Assembly: GCA_039028695.1 (NCBI GenBank)
Contig: JBCCHN010000105.1
Coordinates: 1 to 18,047, forward strand
Direction of reading: 5' to 3'
Length of the DNA: 18,047 nucleotides
From: JANQKX01 sp039028695
Lineage (GTDB): Bacteria > Pseudomonadota > Alphaproteobacteria > Kiloniellales > Kiloniellaceae
The translations under genes and the position numbers were made by a program. Below are positions 1 to 5,987 of this stretch, piece after piece; the first letter of the stretch is position 1; every line of letters starts with the position of its first letter. Below the pieces are notes generated by a model that was not told the origin of the DNA, did not search any database, and worked only from the letters and a program-made list of their open reading frames with translations.

Positions 1-240
1 CGGAAACCTTACCCGGTCAACTTATGATTCTTACTAAATTAGACAAAACCTACAACAAATTACTCTTGAAATTTATATAATAACTCCTAATCCTGCTAAC
101 TTAATGTTACAAGATAAAATATAGTATAAATATAGATAAATTTAGTATTTAATCTTTCTTGTGTTTGTTAATATTTTTTAATTTGCATTCTCTTAAATAA
201 TTTGATATAAAAAAGTCAGCATTTGGTGTTATTTGATGTT
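1..240. other. AT-rich non-coding region upstream of the RTX gene
   Basis: This stretch is about 24% GC when counted by eye, while the rest of the window is clearly GC-rich. I see no open reading frame with a credible ribosome binding site, no tRNA or rRNA and no array. It holds a candidate sigma-70 promoter near its downstream end. Such AT-rich tracts often sit before secreted repeat-protein genes and may bind H-NS/MucR-like silencers; that is inference. Confidence 0.6.
183..211 (+). promoter_or_regulatory. Candidate sigma-70 promoter for the RTX gene
   Basis: A TTGCAT hexamer at 183-188 is separated by exactly 17 bases from TATAAA at 206-211, a good match to the -35/-10 arrangement. Initiation would fall near 218, giving a leader of about 270 nt before the RTX start codon. 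The surrounding AT-richness makes chance matches more likely, so this is only a moderate call. Confidence 0.4.
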
Positions 241-315
241 GCGCAGGAAGCGTTGCGTTGAATAAAAATTAAAGCCCGTAAAGCCGGGAACAAGGAGATC
301 AGGTAGATTGCAAAC

Positions 316-352
316 CTTTGGGCCTCGAGGTGTTTTATCCCCAAGGCTTTTT
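316..352 (+). terminator. Terminator-like hairpin in the RTX leader (first)
   Basis: Bases 316-322 pair with 340-346 (seven pairs including one G-T wobble) across a 17-nt loop, directly followed by a T5 run at 348-352. The long loop makes it weaker than a classical intrinsic terminator. It could act as an attenuator, because it lies between the candidate promoter and the RTX start. Confidence 0.35.
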
Positions 353-428
353 GTCGGCGACTTAGCAAGGCGTAGTGTTTTCGCCATACTCCAGGGGGAG
401 ATTCGCCAGTACAACCTTTTGAATTTAT

Positions 429-454
429 CCCGCATGATTTGGTGCGGGGTTTTT
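429..454 (+). terminator. Terminator-like hairpin in the RTX leader (second)
   Basis: CCCGCA at 429-434 pairs perfectly with TGCGGG at 443-448 around an 8-nt loop and is followed by a T5 run at 450-454. It stands only about 35 bases before the RTX start codon on the same strand. Either it attenuates RTX transcription or it ends a short independent RNA that starts near 218. Confidence 0.5.
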
Positions 455-489
455 GGAGTTTTTGCCAGGCTTAGGCTAAGGAGAGAGTA

Positions 490-1671
490 ATGAGCGATAC
501 AAACAACCCTGAAGTTGGATTTGACGACGACGATAAGCCGGAATTGGCCGCGCTGGTGGCCAACGGTACAGGCGGAGATGACAATCTGACCGGTTCTAAT
601 GATGATGACACCCTTAATGGGCTCGGCGGTCGCGATGACCTTCGCGGCCTTGGCGGTGACGACACATTAAATGGCGGTGGCGGCCGAGATCAGCTGAGAG
701 GCGGCTCGGGCAACGACATTCTGGACGGCGGCAACGGCCGCGACACCATGCGCGGTGGTAGCGGTGATGACACCTACATTGTCAATCAAGAAAACGATCG
801 CGCGATCGAGTCCGACAATTCCGGCTTTGACTCCGTCCAAAGTTCGGTGAGTTTTACGTTGGCCAACAACTTGAACCAGCTGACCCTGACCGGTAGCGAC
901 AATCTCAATGGAACCGGCAACCAGCTCGACAATCGCATCGAAGGCAATACGGGTGCCAACGTCCTGCGCGGCGTAGGCGGCGATGACGTGCTGGTGGGCG
1001 ATGCCGGCGCGGACCGTCTGATCGGCGGCGGCGGCAATGACCGGCTGTTCGGTGGCGCCGATAATGACGTTCTGAACGGCGGTAGCGGAAACGACGACCT
1101 CTTCGGCCAGAGCGGCAACGACACGCTTGAAGGCCGCACCGGTAATGACTTTATGCTCGGCGAAAACGGTGACGACACCCTATTCGGTGGTGACGGCAAC
1201 GATAGGCTGGACGGCGGATCCGGTAATGACGATCTCCGCGGTGATGGCGGCAGGGACACCATCGTCGGTGGCTCAGGCGACGATGTCATCCGGGGCGGCG
1301 GCAGCTCTGACGTCCTTAGGGGCAGCGGCGGTGCTGACGACATTCGTGGCGGTTCCGGCAATGACACCATTCGGGGTGGCACCGGTGACGACAGGATTGA
1401 TGGCGGTACCGGCAACGACACCATGCAGGGTGAAAATGGCGCCGATACCTTTGTGCTCGGCGCAAGCTCCGGAAATGACACCATCTCCGACTTCGTGAGC
1501 ATGCAGGACGTCTTGGACGTGAGTGCCCATGGCTTTGCCAATGGCGCCGCGGTTTTGGCCGCAGCGACCGATGACGGCAACGACACCACGATCGACCTGG
1601 GCAGCGGCAACTCGGTTGTCCTGGAAGGCGTGCTGGTTGCGGAATTGGATGCCAACGACTTCATCGTCTAA
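490..1671 (+). CDS. RTX calcium-binding repeat protein, type I secretion substrate
   Basis: 393-residue acidic protein built almost wholly of glycine/aspartate nonapeptides of the GGxGxDxLx type, which fold as calcium-binding parallel beta rolls after export. Repeat block 1 covers about residues 27-95 and block 2 about 153-318. Residues 96-152 are a non-repeat spacer with the NLNQLTLTGSDNLNGTGN type sequence familiar from serralysin/RTX proteins. Residues 319-393 (FVLGASSGNDTISDF through LDANDFIV) match the usual C-terminal type I secretion region. There is no N-terminal signal peptide, as expected for ABC/HlyD/TolC export. AAGGAG at 478-483, six bases before ATG, fixes the start. No protease, lipase or adhesin domain is present, so it is repeat-only; surface layer, biofilm matrix or calcium scavenging are possible roles. 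No export genes are in the window. Confidence 0.93.
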   Translation: MSDTNNPEVGFDDDDKPELAALVANGTGGDDNLTGSNDDDTLNGLGGRDDLRGLGGDDTLNGGGGRDQLRGGSGNDILDGGNGRDTMRGGSGDDTYIVNQENDRAIESDNSGFDSVQSSVSFTLANNLNQLTLTGSDNLNGTGNQLDNRIEGNTGANVLRGVGGDDVLVGDAGADRLIGGGGNDRLFGGADNDVLNGGSGNDDLFGQSGNDTLEGRTGNDFMLGENGDDTLFGGDGNDRLDGGSGNDDLRGDGGRDTIVGGSGDDVIRGGGSSDVLRGSGGADDIRGGSGNDTIRGGTGDDRIDGGTGNDTMQGENGADTFVLGASSGNDTISDFVSMQDVLDVSAHGFANGAAVLAAATDDGNDTTIDLGSGNSVVLEGVLVAELDANDFIV

Positions 1672-1725
1672 TGCCATCCCACCGGTTCCGTCGGCCTAGT
1701 TCCAGGCCGATGGCCGGAGCAAAAC

Positions 1726-1763
1726 AAACGGGAGTTCGGCTTATCGCCGAGCTCCCGTTTTTT
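1726..1763 (+). terminator. Strong intrinsic terminator after the RTX gene
   Basis: Fifteen base pairs (1726-1740 with 1746-1760, one G-T wobble) enclose a 5-nt loop and run into T6 at 1758-1763. It lies 55 bases after the RTX stop codon. A smaller 7-bp hairpin (TCGGCCT/AGGCCGA, 1691-1710) precedes it. The A-rich base of the left arm could let it work in the other direction too. Confidence 0.88.
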
Positions 1764-2264
1764 GTGTGCTGAAGTCCCATAGTTTCCATTTCCACACCAT
1801 CCCATTTTACCTCGGCCAACCATGGTGACGCGACGCTCGGAGGCAGTAAAAAATCTCATTGCTCGGATCGTAGTAACATGGCCGACCTGGATCTGAAGTC
1901 GGGCAATCAGTTCGGGGCATTTTGTTTCAAGGCTGGATCTTGCCAGATTGATCCGCACATTATCGAGCTTATCCGATTCAACAATCCGGGCTTTCTGAAA
2001 AAGGCGGAGAGGCGGTTCATCCCGAGACCATCGCAAAACCCCAGTCAATGGACGTTCTCACGGCGATATTCGACCAGGACCGCTGCCGGCGTTTTTCAGG
2101 GGACATCCATCCCTCTTTCGCTGGCAATGTGGTCAAGCCATGGGGGCGCCGAACAGAGCTATCTCCCATCACCCTCGATCTGGCCAAGCTAAAACCCAGT
2201 GACATCTCCAACGGCGGGCTCATGGCCAAGCTCAATCGAGCCATGCGGCAGCACACTGACCCGG
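1764..2264. other. Gene-free or decayed stretch of about 500 bases
   Basis: Open frames exist on both strands (for example plus 1878-2192, plus 2048-2299, minus 1668-2048 and minus 2017-2385). None has a good ribosome binding site, a family I recognise or a composition like the neighbouring genes. They overlap one another, which suggests decayed coding sequence or spacer. I saw no inverted terminal repeats or target duplications that would mark an insertion element. Confidence 0.45.
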
Positions 2265-3263
2265 TTATTCGGCCGTCCCAGCGGGTTTCATCTCCATAGA
2301 TAGGAGGCCTTTGCCCCAGGTGCCAACCAGAAGCCTGGCGTTGCTTTCGGCCAGGTGCACAACGGGTACGCCTTCCAGCAACCATCGTCCTTTACCACTC
2401 TCCAAATCCAAGAGATAAACACCGGCGGCCCAGTCCCCGAGGATTAGGATTCCCGGCAACGCAGCGGGGAACAACAGGCTCGAGAAATTACCTGCCGGTG
2501 CGCCGCTTGCCGGGCTCCAGGTCGCTCCGCCATCATTTGACAGCAACAAACCGGCCGCCGTCGCGAGAGCCAGGGCGTCGGGGTCGCCCGGCTTGATAGC
2601 CACGGCATAAGCCTTTGCGCCGACTTCGATCCGCTGCCAGTTCCCTCCCCCGTCCACGCTCGCCAGGATGATCTTCGTCGGTGAAGCAGCATAGACCTGC
2701 CGGCTATCCGGTGACGTCGTCACCGACCAAAAAAAGGTGCCATCCGCCCCAGATGCCTGCCAGCTTTGACCCCCGTCTTCGCTTCTGAAAACGCCATGAC
2801 CACCTGTCACTGCAAACAAATGGCTGGGGTCCGATGCGACCGCCTTGATGTCACGGATATCCTGACTGGGAAAGCCGGTCAGCCGCTCGAAGGCGACCCC
2901 GTCATCACTGGAACGATAGAGGCCCTGCTTCCACGTTCCTGCCAAAACAACACCGGCAGGGCCATAGGCCACCGCTTGCACATCACTGGCCACCGGGTTT
3001 ACCGGAGCGTCCGCGTTGAGCGTCAACCAAGTCCCCCCCGCGTCACGACTTTCCATAACCACACCCGATCCCGGCGCGCGCCCTTTGAGACCTACGAGAA
3101 TTCGATCCGGATCGCTGGGATGGACCGTCAAAGATCGGATAATTTGGCCTGGCAAACTGGTTTGAATGGCGTCAAGGTTTTGACCGAGCGACGCCGTCTG
3201 TCCTAGGGCCCAGCAACTAAAGAAGGCAAAAAGCCCAAACACGATGTTCCGTCTTGGTGGCAT
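2265..3263 (-). CDS. Exported BNR/Asp-box repeat protein (beta-propeller)
   Basis: 332 residues. The N-terminus has a basic n-region (PPRR) and a hydrophobic stretch to about residue 20, followed by a small-residue region that fits signal-peptide cleavage near residues 24-28. Five Asp boxes of the S-x-D-x-G-x-T/S-W form are visible at about residues 72-79, 118-125 (degenerate), 161-168, 202-209 and 242-249, spaced about 40-45 residues apart. Each follows a strand resembling 'VHPSDPDRILVG'. This is the sortilin/Ycf48/sialidase-like propeller layout. No sialidase catalytic residues are evident, so a binding or assembly role is more likely than glycan hydrolysis. It is transcribed away from the response regulator, with a 198-base divergent spacer. 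Its ligand cannot be told from sequence. Upstream of ATG only a weak AAAGAG-type site is seen. Confidence 0.82.
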   Translation of the reverse strand: MPPRRNIVFGLFAFFSCWALGQTASLGQNLDAIQTSLPGQIIRSLTVHPSDPDRILVGLKGRAPGSGVVMESRDAGGTWLTLNADAPVNPVASDVQAVAYGPAGVVLAGTWKQGLYRSSDDGVAFERLTGFPSQDIRDIKAVASDPSHLFAVTGGHGVFRSEDGGQSWQASGADGTFFWSVTTSPDSRQVYAASPTKIILASVDGGGNWQRIEVGAKAYAVAIKPGDPDALALATAAGLLLSNDGGATWSPASGAPAGNFSSLLFPAALPGILILGDWAAGVYLLDLESGKGRWLLEGVPVVHLAESNARLLVGTWGKGLLSMEMKPAGTAE

Positions 3264-3359
3264 GGCGAACGACTTTACTCTTTCTGTTACTTAAAGGATT
3301 CTCACCCAGCGCAAAAACCGCCTCAACCCAAATATAGTTTAGTCTAACAAATGCAAATG

Positions 3360-3372
3360 AGACGTCACGTCT
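3360..3372. promoter_or_regulatory. Perfect 6-1-6 inverted repeat between divergent genes
   Basis: AGACGT, one C, then ACGTCT form a perfect dyad in the 198-base spacer between the BNR gene and the response regulator. Its position, about 90-100 bases from both start codons, suits an operator for a dimeric regulator. The cognate protein is unknown. Confidence 0.35.
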
Positions 3373-3448
3373 TAGCGAGCAACAGAAACCATGTAACGGT
3401 TGACCCCCTACCCGCCTTCGGTTAGGCCATAAGGGCGCTTTTCCAAAC

Positions 3449-3464
3449 AGGGGGCGGTCGCTTG
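3449..3464 (+). promoter_or_regulatory. Ribosome binding site that sets a TTG start
   Basis: AGGGGG at 3449-3454 lies seven bases before the TTG at 3462-3464. No ATG or GTG is available nearby that would keep the first beta strand (KKILIVED) of the receiver domain intact. This makes TTG the likely initiator. Confidence 0.6.
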
Positions 3465-3821
3465 AAAAAAATTCTGATAGTTGAAGATGTTGCCTTTAAC
3501 TTGGATCTCTTGGTCCAACTATTGGAAGACGACTACAACATCATCACGGCGGGCGACGGCGCGGAGAGTTTGGAAAAGGCCAAGGCCGAACAACCCGATT
3601 TGATCTTGATGGATCTTTCCCTTCCTGTCATGGACGGATGGGAGGCTGCCCGTCAGATCAAGGCCCAACCCGACCTCGCCAAGATCCCGGTGATTGCCGT
3701 AACCGCCCACGCCATGCAGGGGGATAGGGAGCGAACCCTGGCCATTGGCTGTGACGACTATATCACCAAACCAATCGATGAAGATCTGCTGTTCGCCAAG
3801 CTCGCCCAGTATTTGGAATAG
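3462..3821 (+). CDS. Single-domain response regulator (CheY/DivK-like receiver)
   Basis: 119 residues, a complete receiver domain with no output domain. The acidic pocket is E8/D9 (VEDV), the phospho-acceptor is D51 (LILMDLSLP), the switch threonine is T81 (VTAHAM) and the conserved lysine is K103 (TKP). All residues needed for phosphotransfer are therefore present. Stand-alone receivers of this form either relay phosphate in a multistep His-Asp pathway (as DivK does) or bind a partner protein after phosphorylation. The family is known; the partner here is not, since no histidine kinase or phosphotransferase is in the window. The start is a TTG with a good AGGGGG site. It converges with the LysR gene, 41 bases away, so it is probably monocistronic. 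Confidence 0.93.
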   Translation: MKKILIVEDVAFNLDLLVQLLEDDYNIITAGDGAESLEKAKAEQPDLILMDLSLPVMDGWEAARQIKAQPDLAKIPVIAVTAHAMQGDRERTLAIGCDDYITKPIDEDLLFAKLAQYLE

Positions 3822-3831
3822 AGCTGTATTT

Positions 3832-3850
3832 GAGCGAAAACCAATCGCTC
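3832..3850. terminator. Possible shared terminator hairpin between convergent genes
   Basis: GAGCGA at 3832-3837 pairs with TCGCTC at 3845-3850 around a 7-nt loop, in the 41-base gap between the ends of the response regulator and the LysR gene. The following T-tract is poor (TTCCT), so termination efficiency is doubtful. Confidence 0.3.
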
Positions 3851-3862
3851 TTCCTACCGAAA

Positions 3863-4777
3863 TTAGAGCTTGCCTTCCTGTGCTTCCGCCAAGATCCAGT
3901 CTTTAAATTTTTGCGCAGGTTCCCGCAACGGCACCTCGTTTGGGGTCAGCAAGTAAAAGGCCCCTTCGGTGCGCATCCTTTCCTTGGTTGGTCGGACCAA
4001 GACCCCTTGTGCCAAAAAATTTTCGGCCAATCGACCGCCCCCCAAAGCGATCCCCTGGCCATCCAAAACAGCTTGGATCAAGACCAGATAATTATCGAAC
4101 TCGAGGCCGCGCTTTGACGGTGACCCGGCTACGTTAAGGGCGGAGAACCAGGAAGACCAGGTCACCCAGTTGCGGTCCGGCTCAACCAGGTGGATCAGGG
4201 TCTCGTCCAAGAGATCTTCCAATCTTTCGATTTCGGTTCGGCCCTGCAAATAAGAGGGCGCGCAGACCGGAAAAACCTCGTTGTCAAACAGATGCACCGC
4301 CTCCACCCGAGGCCATTTTCCAGAGCCGTAGCGGACAGCAATATCAATCCCCTCGGCTGTTAGGTTTCTTATGGGCGCAGAGGCCACCATACGAAGGTCC
4401 ACATCCGGATGGGCGGCGCGAAACTTGGACACCCGCGACATGAGCCAATAGTTAGCGAAGGTCACACTGGTCGACACGGTGAGTTCCCGGGGGTTGCGGA
4501 CCCGGGTGACCTCCTCCACCGCGGTCGCGATGTATTCCAATCCCATGGTCACCGCCTGCTGCAGGCGAGCGCCTTCCACAGTCAGCAAAAGACCCCGCGG
4601 CTGTCGCCGAAAAAGTGAAATCCCGAGATGGGCCTCAAGGCTTTGAATTTGATGGCTGACGGCGGCTTGCGTGACATTCAACTCCGCCGCAGCCCGGGTA
4701 AAGTTCAGATGCCGGGCGGCCGCCTCGAAGGCGATCAAACTATTAGCCGGCGGCAGTCGCATACGCAAAGATGACAT
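3863..4777 (-). CDS. LysR-family transcriptional regulator, GcvA-like
   Basis: 304 residues, the usual LysR length. Residues about 8-68 form the winged helix-turn-helix with the GcvA-clade signature (LPPANSLIAFEAAARHLNF, then TRAAAELNVTQAAVSHQIQ and LFRR). Residues from about 95 onward are a periplasmic-binding-protein-like effector domain (ELTVSTSVTFANYWL... VDLRMVAS). The family senses small metabolites and usually acts on a divergent neighbour, here the AraC-type regulator that starts 128 bases away. GcvA itself controls glycine cleavage genes in enterobacteria, but many unrelated paralogues share this signature, so the target is inferred from position only. The first ATG has only a weak upstream AGGT; a second ATG five codons later has none, so the longer form is chosen. 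Confidence 0.92.
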   Translation of the reverse strand: MSSLRMRLPPANSLIAFEAAARHLNFTRAAAELNVTQAAVSHQIQSLEAHLGISLFRRQPRGLLLTVEGARLQQAVTMGLEYIATAVEEVTRVRNPRELTVSTSVTFANYWLMSRVSKFRAAHPDVDLRMVASAPIRNLTAEGIDIAVRYGSGKWPRVEAVHLFDNEVFPVCAPSYLQGRTEIERLEDLLDETLIHLVEPDRNWVTWSSWFSALNVAGSPSKRGLEFDNYLVLIQAVLDGQGIALGGGRLAENFLAQGVLVRPTKERMRTEGAFYLLTPNEVPLREPAQKFKDWILAEAQEGKL

Positions 4778-4785
4778 TAATTTTT

Positions 4786-4807
4786 CTAATACCTGGATCA
4801 GAATTAG
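4786..4807. promoter_or_regulatory. Candidate LysR operator, CTAAT-N12-ATTAG
   Basis: A 5-bp dyad with a 12-base centre lies directly upstream of the LysR start codon (minus strand) in the divergent spacer. LysR proteins favour T-N11-A interrupted dyads, so this fits an autoregulatory site. The short arms mean chance cannot be excluded. Confidence 0.35.
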
Positions 4808-4832
4808 TGCAGTTTACATAACATAAAAAAGC

Positions 4833-4846
4833 TTCTTTCATAAGAA
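4833..4846. promoter_or_regulatory. Second dyad in the LysR/AraC spacer, TTCTT-N4-AAGAA
   Basis: A perfect 5-bp inverted repeat with a 4-base centre sits roughly midway between the LysR and AraC start codons, inside the AT-rich part of the spacer. It could be a second half of a LysR recognition/activation pair or part of a promoter. Confidence 0.25.
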
Positions 4847-4905
4847 AATACTTTAGCCACTGCGATTCGGCCGAGGCTCTGGGTGGTTCAAACGAGGAGG
4901 ATCAG

Positions 4906-5871
4906 ATGCATCGGTTCGGTTTTTTGCTATCCCCGGAAGAAAGCACTCTTGAGGTCATGGTCTTTGTTGAGGCCCTGCGAGCGGCCAACAAGGCGGCAGG
5001 ACGCAGCCTCTACGTCTGGCGCGAATTGCACGAACAGGATGCCGACAGCCTCTGGGAAGTAGAAAGCGTGGTGGTTTTCGGCCGGGTCGATGCCATCGCA
5101 CAGCGCACGTCCGTAGCGGCACGGTTAAGGTCCTTGGCAGCTCGCGGCCGGCGCATCGGAAGCGTGGGCCAAGGTGTTTTTTCCCTTGCAGCCGCCGGGC
5201 TGTTGTCGGGAGCCAAGGCAGCGGTGCCATGGTCCCATATGGATTGCTTTCGCGAACTGTATCCGGACCTGGGAACCGTGGATGGCTGTTTCGTCATCGA
5301 TCGGAACCGATTTAGCTGCTGTGGCCAGTTGGCAACAGCCGATCTGGCCGTGCGACTGATCGAAGGAGATCAAGGGACAAACCTAGCCGTCGAGGTAGCC
5401 GATGCCCTTTGCTTGGAGCGCATCCGCTGCAGCGAGGAGCCTCAAGGAAAACTACGCCGCGCCGGGTATAAGGCCCTGCATCCAAAACTTGCCACCGCGA
5501 TTGCGGTCATGGAGGAAAACCTGGAGGAGCCAGTCTCCCTAGACTGGGTCGCCCAGGCGATTGACTTATCCCCGCGGCAACTGCAAAGGCTTTTTCGAGT
5601 TCATTTCCAAGAAAGTCCCTCGGCCCATTACATGCGGCTCCGCCTAAAAAGGGCCAAGTCACTCGTGGAGGGCACGGACATGCAGATCTCCGAAGTGGCC
5701 GTGGCCTGCGGCTTTGTCTCCTTGTCCCATTTTTCCAGGCGTTATCGCATGGAATTCGACAGCTTACCGGGCCAAGGTCGAAGTGGCGGCGGCAGAAGCC
5801 TTGTCCGACCAGTTGGTCCGGAAAGCACCGTCCAACAAAACACTTTGAACGAGACCCAGGTTTTTACCTAA
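4906..5871 (+). CDS. AraC-family regulator with DJ-1/PfpI-like domain (GlxA/GbdR type)
   Basis: 321 residues. Residues 1 to about 180 are a class I glutamine-amidotransferase-like (DJ-1/PfpI) ligand domain of the kind found in GlxA, GbdR and CdhR. Landmarks are FGFLLSPEESTLEVMVFVEALR at the start, the elbow GSVGQGVFSLAAAGLL at 85-100, and a CGQLATADLAVRLI segment near 160. The nucleophile-elbow cysteine position is Q89, so it is non-catalytic, as expected of a sensor. Compared with the family the domain seems about 20 residues short around residues 45-60. Residues about 195-295 hold two AraC helix-turn-helix motifs (VSLDWVAQAIDLSPRQLQRLF and ISEVAVACGFVSLSHFSRRYR). About 25 extra low-complexity residues follow. 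GAGGAGG five bases before ATG is a strong site. It lies 116 bases upstream of the FAD/GcvT gene, and GbdR-like proteins activate betaine and dimethylglycine catabolism, so it probably controls that gene. Confidence 0.9.
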   Translation: MHRFGFLLSPEESTLEVMVFVEALRAANKAAGRSLYVWRELHEQDADSLWEVESVVVFGRVDAIAQRTSVAARLRSLAARGRRIGSVGQGVFSLAAAGLLSGAKAAVPWSHMDCFRELYPDLGTVDGCFVIDRNRFSCCGQLATADLAVRLIEGDQGTNLAVEVADALCLERIRCSEEPQGKLRRAGYKALHPKLATAIAVMEENLEEPVSLDWVAQAIDLSPRQLQRLFRVHFQESPSAHYMRLRLKRAKSLVEGTDMQISEVAVACGFVSLSHFSRRYRMEFDSLPGQGRSGGGRSLVRPVGPESTVQQNTLNETQVFT

Positions 5872-5987
5872 CTTCTAACTCGTGTGGCTCCCATGGCGCC
5901 CCGGAAATTGCCCCATCCTAGACCTTGACGGGCCGCTGCCGTTTGCGCTCACATGCATGATCCGCAGGCACGAGGGGCAAGGGCATC

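Noticed and set aside
168..181. TTAA-N6-TTAA resembling a CtrA box
   Set aside because: The CtrA consensus needs a 7-base spacer, and such matches are expected by chance in a stretch this AT-rich.
268..330. GCAAACC and AAAGCC pieces recalling a cyclic-di-GMP riboswitch
   Set aside because: The order and spacing of the conserved blocks do not match the GEMM-I consensus and the tetraloop-receptor parts are absent.
308..490. 60-codon leader ORF (TTG start, AAGGAG at 292-297) whose TAA overlaps the RTX ATG as TAATG
   Set aside because: The overlap looks like translational coupling, but the codons are rich in AGG, AGA, CGA, TTA, CTA and ATA, unlike the genes here, and the two terminator-like hairpins lie inside it. 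More likely an untranslated leader.
786..1664. Long antisense frame of 292 codons opposite the RTX gene
   Set aside because: It is an artefact of the repetitive Gly/Asp codons on the other strand: Ser/Pro-rich, without a family or ribosome binding site.
1878..2299. Overlapping plus-strand ORFs of 104 and 83 codons as possible genes or transposase remnants
   Set aside because: There is no ribosome binding site, no motif I can name, no terminal repeats, and they overlap in different frames.
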